A stretch of 5,051 nucleotides of DNA from Planctomycetota bacterium (lineage in GTDB: Bacteria; Planctomycetota; Phycisphaerae; Phycisphaerales; Phycisphaeraceae): positions 1 through 5,051 of the forward strand of contig JAJUHR010000162.1 of NCBI GenBank assembly GCA_029267795.1. Direction: 5' to 3'. Below the pieces are notes generated by a model. The model worked only from the letters and a program-made list of their open reading frames with translations, was not told the DNA's origin and made no database searches. The number at the start of each line of letters is the position of its first letter. The first letter of the stretch is position 1. A program made the position numbers and the translations under genes. This document shows, piece by piece, positions 1 through 5,051 of the stretch.

Positions 1-982
<982 letters not shown>

Positions 983-986
<4 letters not shown>

Positions 987-2386
987 ACGCAACGAATAGA
1001 CCACCAGAAAACCGGTTCGAGATTGGTGGAGAAAACCTACTTGCAAAGGTTCCGTCCAACTCCGATAAGAATGGCGAAGCGGTTCAAGCCACCTCGTCTC
1101 CGCCATTGCCGCAGGAGATACTCGAAGATGTCCGGATTCGTGTCGGCACCCTGCTCAAGACGGAAACCGTTTCTCTTCTCCTCGGAGCAGGCACCTCGGT
1201 CGACTGCGGTGGGCCACTGATCGGGTCCGTTCCAGTTGCCATTGAGAGGGCCTTGATGGCCGACGAGGGGATTGCATACACATCGAAGGAAGAGATTCAG
1301 GACTGGCTATCACTGTTCTACCTGGCTATTCGGTATTGCGGTGCTGCAAACAGCCCCATCACGCGCGACGAGATACTCAACCGCCGCGATGAACTGAATG
1401 GCAATACTGCGTCGCCCCTCGCCGCCAACTTCGAGCAGGTGCTGGCTCAGCTCCATCGCTGGTGCGGTGCATTACCCGCAAGTGGAGTGCATCTGCGTTT
1501 TGACGGGCGGCCGGACATCGACGCCAAGGCAGAAGATCTCAGTGCGGCGCTCCTCCATGGAACGCGTGCCCTCGCAAGATTATGTAACCTCCCGTCCGAG
1601 GGCAAGAAAGACGGCCTTGTAACCTACAAGGTGCTGCTCCGAAAACTCTTAACTCGTCCGCTGAACCTCAAGCGGGTGAACATCTTCACACTCAACTACG
1701 ACACGCTTGTAGAGCAGGCAGCAGATGCTGAGGGTGTGGTGCTGATCGATGGCTTTGTGGGTACACAGCACCGCGTATTTCGTCCTGAAAGCTATGAGCA
1801 AGATCTGTACTTTCCAGCTGAGACCACTGAGGGCCGAGTGCACCGTTTTGACCGCGTGCTGCACCTCTATAAGCTGCATGGCTCGATTACTTGGCGTTCA
1901 AGCGAGCCGACCATCGATGATCCTTACGGCGTTCGGTGCGAACCGTTTGATCCGAAGAGCTCGGAACCGCTACTGATCTACCCGACGCCGGCCAAATACG
2001 GTGAGACGCTGGGCCTTCCCTACTCAGAGCTATTCCGCCGTTTTGCCGGCGCCCTCACGCGACCCCAGTCAGTGTTGTTCGTCATCGGGTACGGGTTCGG
2101 CGACGAACACGTGAACGCGATCATCCGCCAGGCATTGGCCGTGCCGAGCTTCACTCTGGTTATCGTGGATCCGGCGCCCAAGAGCGAGTTCGTCAAGAAG
2201 CTCCGCGCACAGGGAGACCGTCGCGTCTGGATTGCTGAAGGCCCAACGCTAGGAACCTTCGCAGGCCTCGTGGAGAAGCTGCTACCGGACCTGCGGGACG
2301 AGGAGATCCGCAAGAAGGTCCTCGAAACGTACCGTGCCCTCGCAAACAGCGCTAAGCCGCAGGGAGGTCAGCCCGATGGCAACTGA
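983..2386 (+). CDS. SIR2-family predicted NAD+ hydrolase of a SIR2-HerA defence module
   Basis: A 467-residue cytoplasmic protein, predicted to bind and cleave NAD+ as the effector of abortive anti-phage defence together with the HerA ATPase encoded next. The Rossmann-type NAD loop LLLGAGTSVDCGGP lies at residues 65-78. FTLNYDTLVE (235-244) carries the conserved Asn238 and Asp240. LYKLHGSITW (295-304) holds the presumed catalytic His299. VIGYGFGDEHVN (367-378) and IVDP (394-397) are typical of the SIR2_2 subgroup, as opposed to protein deacetylases. No zinc-binding Cys quartet is evident. Residues 1-45 are polar and look unstructured. The ATG overlaps the hsdS stop (ATGA) with only a weak TGGGG upstream, so translation probably depends on coupling to hsdS. 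It overlaps herA by 11 bp. Assignment rests on motifs plus context; NADase activity in this protein is inferred. Confidence 0.9.
2361..2367 (+). promoter_or_regulatory. Shine-Dalgarno site fixing the herA start
   Basis: AGGGAGG lies 8 nt before ATG 2376, inside the end of the sir2 gene. This strong site favours ATG 2376 over the in-frame GTG at 2334, which would add 14 residues overlapping sir2 with no comparable site. Confidence 0.8.
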
Positions 2387-4571
2387 TACAGAGATCGGGC
2401 GCGTGGTCGCTGTTGACACAGCCCAGGTGAGCATCGAGCTCAACCGCGACTTGAAGGGGATGAGCCGGAGCACGTACGAAGGTCCCCAAGAGGTCGGGCG
2501 GATCAATTCCTACGTGATCATCCCGGTGGGAGCACGGCGTCTGGTCGCCATGGTGACGCGTGTCGTGCTGGTGGAAGAAGTGGAGATGAAGGCCGACCGG
2601 ACCATGGTTGCGCTGCCTGCCGCCCGGCGCCTGATGAAGGCAACGCTCATCGGCACCATCGACGGCGATACGTTTCGGCAAGGCGTATCGCTGTTTCCCG
2701 TCCTGGATAGTCCAGTCCACCTGGCTGGGCGGGCCGACCTGGACGCCATCTTCGGTCCCATAGAACAGACGGCAGGTTCAGCGCCCAGCCCGGATGCCCC
2801 GGGGTTCTGCATCCCGATCGGCGAGTCGGCGGTGGTACAGGGGCGGCCTATCCGGATCGACCCAGATGCGTTCTTCGGCAAACATGCCGCGATTCTCGGA
2901 AGCACCGGTTCCGGCAAGTCGTGCACGATCGCAAGCTTGATCCAGTCCATCCGCGAGCAACCGGCGGTCAAGCGGACGACGTGCGTCATCCTGGACACCA
3001 ACGGAGAGTATCGAACGGCGTTCCAGAGGCAGAAGGACGACGGCAGTTGGGAGGAGGCCGCCGCGCGGCACACGCTCTACATTCCCTCTGATCCGCGCAT
3101 GGCCTCGGAAAGGCTCGTGATCCCGTACTGGTTCATGAACGCCGAGGACTTCGTGCGGCTCTTCCAAGCGTCCAAGGGCGTTCAGCGGCCCGTTCTCCTC
3201 GAAGCACTTCGCCTCGCGCGAAACGATACAGGAGGCGCGCCTCCGCTTGCCGTCCTGCGCGAAGAACTTGTTCTCGAGCTTAACAGGATTTGGTCCCTTT
3301 CCGGCAAGGACGAGAAGACATCAAAGGATGTGCGGGACCTGGCAGATGGACTCAAGAGGCGCATCGGCCAGGACGACCTGACAGCAGCATGGGCTGAGGC
3401 GGAGTCCAAATACGGCCTGACCAAAGCGGACGTGGACAGTGCGCTCGATAAAGTCTCGAACACTGCCGCGAACCATATCGACAACAAAACCTACCCCAAG
3501 GTTCTCCCTGCTGACGCAAGGAAGGCGATCCGCGATGCCCTGGATCCGATCTACGAGAAGCTGACCGGGGCGCAACTCGGCGAGAGTGCGGACAGCACCG
3601 GGCGGTCGGCAGACGCGCCTTCGTATTTCGACAAGCTCAAGTTCCGCTCGCGCCACATAGAGCAGGTCCTTCGGCGCGAGGAGTCAGGAGGGGCGAGGGC
3701 GCGCGACTTCTCCGGGACGATGCTTCTGCGAATCGACCGCCTGCTCGCCGACACGCGCTTCGACTTTATGTTCGGTCCTGTCGGGGGAACGCTGCCGAAT
3801 CCCGCGCATGCCTTGGCAACATTCCTTCGCGACACGCTCGGTATCGGTGCCGGTTCCGGGGTTTCGTTGTCAAGCGAAAGGGACGTTCCAAATGGGCAGT
3901 TGCCCTTCTATGACAGGCAACGGCAAAAGGAAGCCGCGGCCGATGTTGTCATCCTCGACCTGAGCCTGCTTGCGGCTGAGGTACTGGAGAACGTAACAGC
4001 GCTGATCGGCCGGCTGATCCTCGAATTCCTGCAGCGTCTCGGCGAGCAGGGCGGTGAGGGCGCGCGAGGCTCGCTTCCCGTTGTGCTGGTTCTCGAAGAG
4101 GCCCAGAACTACATCCAGCAGCCACGGTTCACCGAGGAAGAGTCGATCGCTCGCGTCGTATTCGAGCGGATCGCTCGCGAGGGGCGAAAGTACGGCCTGA
4201 GTCTTCTGGTGGCCTCCCAGCGGCCAAGTGAGCTCTCGAAGACTGTGCTATCGCAGTGCAACAGCTTCATCGTGCATCGGCTGCAGAACCCCGAGGATCT
4301 GAAGTACTTCAAGGAGATCGTCCCGGGCATTTACGGGCCGATGCTCGATCAGATCCCAGCGCTCGCACCGCAGACGGCGCTCGTCCTCGGTGAATGTGTT
4401 CCGGCCCCTGCGCTCGTTCGTATCCGTGAGGCGCGCCCCGTACCCAGGAGCCGTGATCCGAAGTTCTATCGTTATTGGGTGGGCGATTCGGCACCCACAA
4501 CCGACGTCGAAGCCATCTGCAAGCAGTGGGAGAGTGCGGACGAGCCGAAAGCGCAGGAGGCGGGTGGATGA
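2376..4571 (+). CDS. herA: HerA-type hexameric ATPase of a SIR2-HerA defence module
   Basis: A 731-residue FtsK/HerA-superfamily ATPase. In known SIR2-HerA systems HerA forms a hexameric ring with the SIR2 partner and both are needed for phage defence. Residues ~5-70 (TEIGRVVAV, then INSYVIIPVG and LVAMVTRVVLVEE) look like the N-terminal HAS-barrel. Walker A is GSTGSGKS at 175-182 (Lys181). VILDTNGEY (204-212) is the HerA post-Walker-A strand. Walker B is VVLVLEEAQNY (569-579, Glu574/Glu575). FERIAREGRKYG (596-607) and ASQRPSELS (613-621) are the conserved HerA segments bearing the arginine and sensor residues. About 390 residues separate the two Walker motifs, longer than in archaeal HerA. 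The intervening region is charged and probably helical. The start is ATG 2376 with AGGGAGG upstream, overlapping sir2 by 11 bp; the stop overlaps the next ATG as ATGA. No NurA nuclease partner is seen. Confidence 0.92.
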   Translation: MATDTEIGRVVAVDTAQVSIELNRDLKGMSRSTYEGPQEVGRINSYVIIPVGARRLVAMVTRVVLVEEVEMKADRTMVALPAARRLMKATLIGTIDGDTFRQGVSLFPVLDSPVHLAGRADLDAIFGPIEQTAGSAPSPDAPGFCIPIGESAVVQGRPIRIDPDAFFGKHAAILGSTGSGKSCTIASLIQSIREQPAVKRTTCVILDTNGEYRTAFQRQKDDGSWEEAAARHTLYIPSDPRMASERLVIPYWFMNAEDFVRLFQASKGVQRPVLLEALRLARNDTGGAPPLAVLREELVLELNRIWSLSGKDEKTSKDVRDLADGLKRRIGQDDLTAAWAEAESKYGLTKADVDSALDKVSNTAANHIDNKTYPKVLPADARKAIRDALDPIYEKLTGAQLGESADSTGRSADAPSYFDKLKFRSRHIEQVLRREESGGARARDFSGTMLLRIDRLLADTRFDFMFGPVGGTLPNPAHALATFLRDTLGIGAGSGVSLSSERDVPNGQLPFYDRQRQKEAAADVVILDLSLLAAEVLENVTALIGRLILEFLQRLGEQGGEGARGSLPVVLVLEEAQNYIQQPRFTEEESIARVVFERIAREGRKYGLSLLVASQRPSELSKTVLSQCNSFIVHRLQNPEDLKYFKEIVPGIYGPMLDQIPALAPQTALVLGECVPAPALVRIREARPVPRSRDPKFYRYWVGDSAPTTDVEAICKQWESADEPKAQEAGG
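4555..4560 (+). promoter_or_regulatory. Shine-Dalgarno site of the hsdR remnant
   Basis: A perfect AGGAGG lies 7 nt before ATG 4568, within the last codons of herA. It sets the remnant's start at 4568 rather than at an upstream in-frame codon (4475) inside herA. The broken gene thus still has a good translation start. Confidence 0.8.
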
Positions 4572-4661
4572 CGGACTGCGCCTTCACCAGATCTACCGTC
4601 GAAGAAGCCGCCGTGGCGTGGCTGGAAGCCAGCGGTTGGCGCATCGCTCACGGGCCGGACA

Positions 4662-4679
4662 TATCGCCTTCCGGCGATA
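4662..4679. repeat. 7-bp hairpin beside the third REP unit
   Basis: TATCGCC (4662-4668) pairs exactly with GGCGATA (4673-4679) around TTCC, directly before the REP palindrome at 4680. The left arm encodes the HsdR-like residues of GPDISP. The right arm lies in the non-native insert, the same layout as the 13-bp inverted repeat at the edge of the hsdS insert. Short enough that chance is possible. Confidence 0.6.
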
Positions 4680-4712
4680 CCCTCACCCCGACCCTCTCCC
4701 AGAGGGAGAGGG
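4680..4712 (+). repeat. REP-type palindrome, unit 3, read in frame within the hsdR remnant
   Basis: A CCCTCACCCCG head (4680-4690) is followed by a perfect 9-bp stem CCCTCTCCC (4692-4700)/GGGAGAGGG (4704-4712) with an AGA loop. Head and stem match unit 1 and, with a variant stem, the complement of unit 2. It encodes the TLTPTLSQRER peptide without a stop or frameshift. Confidence 0.88.
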
Positions 4713-4744
4713 AAAGCTACGGCGAGGTGGTGCTGGCGCAGCGG

Positions 4745-4810
4745 CTGCGCAACGCGCTCCTGCCCAAGCTCATCTCTGGCGAGCTGCGCGTGAAGGATGC
4801 GGAGCGGTTT
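4745..4810 (+). repeat. Direct repeat, right copy: hsdS 3' end
   Basis: Encodes LRNALLPKLISGELRVKDAERF and matches 879-944 in 58 of 66 positions, same orientation. Most differences are synonymous (for example AGC versus TCT for Ser). They were therefore probably separated for some time or came from two different hsdS alleles, rather than from a recent duplication. The pair brackets sir2, herA and the hsdR 5' fragment. Confidence 0.9.
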
Positions 4811-4812
4811 TT

Positions 4813-4819
4813 GAAGGAG
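4813..4819 (+). promoter_or_regulatory. Shine-Dalgarno site of the transposase gene
   Basis: GAAGGAG lies 8 nt before ATG 4828, inside the HsdS-derived tail of the remnant ORF. It supports the start at 4828. Confidence 0.7.
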
Positions 4820-4827
4820 CGGGGATT

Positions 4828-5051
4828 ATGACCAGACACGCCGAAACGGGCGGGTTTGGACCCCGCCCCAACCGCCGCAGCATCCGCTTGAATGGGTACG
4901 ATTATTCACAGCCGGGGGCATATTTTGTGACCATCTGCACGCAGGACCGTACCTGTCTGTTCGGCGAGGTGGTGGCTGGCGCAATGCGGTTGAATGCTGC
5001 TGGGCAAATCGCCGATCGATGCTGGCGCGACATCCCCGCGCATTTTCCCCA
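4828..5051 (+). CDS. REP-associated tyrosine transposase (RAYT, IS200-like Y1 family), N-terminal part, cut by the window end
   Basis: Only the first 74 residues are visible. RRSIRLNGYDYSQPGAYFVT, followed by ICTQDRTCLFGEVV and MRLNAAGQIADRCW, is the characteristic N-terminus of RAYT proteins. These are single-domain HUH nucleases related to IS200/IS605 transposases, thought to act on REP palindromes. The HUH motif and catalytic tyrosine would lie beyond 5051 and cannot be checked. ATG 4828 overlaps the previous stop (ATGA) and has GAAGGAG 8 nt upstream. The gene is therefore coupled to the R-M/defence operon rather than sitting alone between palindromes as most RAYT genes do. The REP-type units at 171-269 and 4680-4712 are candidate substrates; that link is inference. 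Confidence 0.88.
   Translation, partial: MTRHAETGGFGPRPNRRSIRLNGYDYSQPGAYFVTICTQDRTCLFGEVVAGAMRLNAAGQIADRCWRDIPAHFP

Larger units (their letters stand above)
4568..4831 (+). pseudogene. Chimeric remnant: HsdR N-terminus, REP palindrome, HsdS C-terminus
   Basis: An intact 87-codon ORF made of pieces of two proteins. Residues 1-34 (FTRSTVEEAAVAWLEASGW, then HGPDISP) are the start of the type I restriction subunit HsdR. Residues ~38-49 (TLTPTLSQRERE) are translated REP palindrome, where HsdR normally has a short linker. SYGEVVLAQRLRNAL (50-64) resumes HsdR. From about residue 60 it turns into the HsdS C-terminus (LPKLISGELRVKDAERF), ending KERGL. The likely join is in the CTGCGC.ACGCGCT stretch (4745-4758), which is similar in hsdR and hsdS. 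A full HsdR is roughly 800-1,100 residues with nuclease and DEAD-box motor domains; all of that is missing here, so no restriction activity is possible. It has a strong Shine-Dalgarno site and is coupled at both ends (ATGA at 4568 and 4828). It may be expressed as a small protein or serve only to couple translation. Confidence 0.88.

Noticed and set aside
2334..2375. GTG start giving HerA 14 extra residues
   Set aside because: ATG 2376 has AGGGAGG at 8 nt and begins the conserved HAS-barrel sequence; the extra residues only shadow the SIR2 C-terminus.
4475..4567. Longer version of the HsdR remnant starting inside herA
   Set aside because: The upstream part is herA read in another frame; HsdR similarity and the AGGAGG both place the start at 4568.

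Overview
The window is a compact run of co-directional, overlapping plus-strand genes from a type I restriction-modification (R-M) locus. It carries a SIR2-HerA anti-phage module between hsdS and a broken hsdR. The high GC content, the CCCTCACCCC...CCCTCTCCC type palindromes and the REP-associated transposase point to a proteobacterium, most likely gamma or beta. The species cannot be named from this sequence.

Layout. Positions 1-986 hold the 3' part of hsdS: central conserved helix, second target-recognition domain and C-terminal conserved region. Positions 983-2386 encode a SIR2-family (SIR2_2-like) predicted NADase. Positions 2376-4571 encode a HerA-type FtsK/HerA-superfamily ATPase. Positions 4568-4831 hold an 87-codon chimeric ORF: the start of HsdR, then a REP-type palindrome read in frame, then the last ~25 residues of an HsdS. 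Position 4828 to the window end is the 5' part of an IS200-like REP-associated tyrosine transposase (RAYT). Every junction is a short overlap (ATGA at 983, 4568 and 4828; 11 bp at 2376). The block therefore looks like one translationally coupled operon with no internal promoter or terminator visible, and there is no gene-free stretch.

How the genes may work together. The SIR2 and HerA proteins belong to a known defence pairing, in which HerA is a hexameric motor ATPase and SIR2 depletes NAD+ on phage infection. The upstream HsdS would direct a type I methyltransferase (hsdM is presumably upstream, not seen). The hsdR copy next to the module is destroyed. So, as far as this window shows, the R-M locus keeps its specificity subunit but not its motor/nuclease, unless an intact hsdR lies further downstream.

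Most interesting structure. A 66-bp stretch of the hsdS 3' end (879-944) recurs with 58/66 identity at 4745-4810. The SIR2-HerA module and the hsdR start therefore lie between direct repeats of the hsdS tail. Recombination across them would remove ~3.87 kb and leave an intact hsdS coupled to the RAYT. REP-type palindromes are read in frame inside both hsdS (two units plus an extra hairpin and a 13-bp inverted repeat) and the hsdR stub, and the presumptive REP mobiliser (RAYT) is the next gene.
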